Assembly (NCBI GenBank): GCA_964349515.1
Contig: CAYGHG010000130.1
Span: 1 to 6,659 of the forward strand
Direction of reading: 5' to 3'
From: CAYGHG01 sp964349515
Lineage (GTDB): Bacteria; Oederibacteriota; PGYV01; CAYGHG01
DNA length: 6,659 nucleotides
Shown here: in pieces, positions 6,416 to 6,659 of the stretch
How the letters are laid out: each line of letters begins with the position of its first letter
Numbering within the stretch: position 1 is the first letter of the stretch
Position numbers and translations under genes: made by a program
Notes under the pieces: model-generated
The model's database searches: none
What the model saw: only the letters and a program-made list of their open reading frames with translations
What the model was told of the DNA's origin: nothing

Positions 6416-6436
6416 CATAAATAATGAGCAATTATT
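6406..6436. repeat. Perfect 13-bp inverted repeat over the -12 box
   Basis: AATAATTGCTCAT (6406-6418) and ATGAGCAATTATT (6424-6436) are exact reverse complements around 5 nt. The left arm contains the TTGCT of the -12 element, and the right arm directly abuts the Shine-Dalgarno at 6437-6443. It could be an operator. If transcription came from further upstream, it could instead be an RNA hairpin beside the ribosome site. Confidence 0.75.
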
Positions 6437-6449
6437 AGGAGGAACTAAA

Positions 6450-6644
6450 ATGCTTTATGAATGCCTGGTAAAAAAAGGACACACAGGAGCCGGAAATTTT
6501 ACTGAAAATAAAATATATGTTTATGCCCAAAATGCCCTTGACGCCATGGAACAGGCAATGAAAAGAGGCGGGGTAAAAAAAGGCGTTTCTTTTATGTCAG
6601 GCCAGGGAGTAATATCAGTCAGGCCGGCAGTAAGGGCGAATTAA
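6450..6644 (+). CDS. 64-residue protein of unknown function, likely sigma-54-controlled
   Basis: I recognise no family. The ATG at 6450 is chosen because AGGAGGA (6437-6443) precedes it by 6 nt. An in-frame TTG at 6411 would add 13 residues but lies inside the -12 promoter box, so it is rejected. The protein starts MLYECLVKKGHTG and suggests strand-strand-helix-strand: LYECLVKK, KIYVYA, a helix around NALDAMEQAMKRG, and a C-terminal strand near VSFMSGQGVISVRP. There is no signal peptide or membrane segment, and it is rich in Gly and Lys, which fits a small cytosolic, possibly binding, protein. It lies behind a -24/-12 promoter and the activator gene, so it is the best candidate for that activator's target. 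No terminator is visible in the 15 nt left in the window. Confidence 0.75.
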   Translation: MLYECLVKKGHTGAGNFTENKIYVYAQNALDAMEQAMKRGGVKKGVSFMSGQGVISVRPAVRAN

Positions 6645-6659
6645 AGTAAAAAGTATTTT

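Noticed and set aside
6411..6449. TTG start at 6411 extending the small protein by 13 residues
   Set aside because: The TTG is part of the -12 promoter box and has no Shine-Dalgarno. ATG 6450 has AGGAGGA at ideal spacing.

Overview
This window looks like a bacterial chromosome segment of moderate GC content. Every gene I can support is on the + strand. The rpsO-pnp pair and the codon style are clearly bacterial. The mix of zinc-ribbon/TPR proteins, a sigma-54 regulator and palindromic intergenic repeats suggests an uncultured or little-studied Gram-negative-type lineage. I cannot place the phylum from this sequence alone.

Layout: (1) Positions 1-398 hold no convincing gene. They contain a 27-bp-period direct repeat at the left edge, GC-rich palindromes, and a possible 163-bp element bounded by 10-bp inverted repeats (204-366). 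(2) An extended -10 promoter (399-427) leads into a structured leader of about 138 nt and then rpsO (S15) and pnp (polynucleotide phosphorylase), 14 nt apart. (3) Four nt after pnp is an iron/zinc-dependent dehydrogenase of the GldA/HcxA (YbdH) type. A perfect 12-bp terminator-like hairpin lies inside its first codons. (4) Next come a 152-aa lysine-rich protein with one hydrophobic segment and, directly abutting it, a 607-aa sigma-54 activator. The activator has an N-terminal zinc ribbon, TPR repeats, an AAA+ domain and a Fis-type HTH. (5) The end of the activator gene carries four GTTAAC boxes spaced 10, 11 and 10 bp. About 55 bp further on is a well-spaced -24/-12 promoter (GGCAC...TTGCT), then a 13-bp inverted repeat, a strong Shine-Dalgarno and a 64-aa gene of unknown function.

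How it may fit together: the first five genes are packed like an operon (gaps of 14, 4, 9 and 0 nt). A housekeeping RNA/ribosome module is followed by a dehydrogenase and a possible signalling pair. The most interesting proposal is a compact sigma-54 circuit. In it, the zinc-ribbon/TPR activator (4496-6319) binds the helically phased GTTAAC array at the end of its own gene and drives the 64-aa gene from the -24/-12 promoter. The 152-aa membrane protein could be an input or anchor. The promoter geometry and the motifs are read directly from the sequence. The regulatory wiring is inference.
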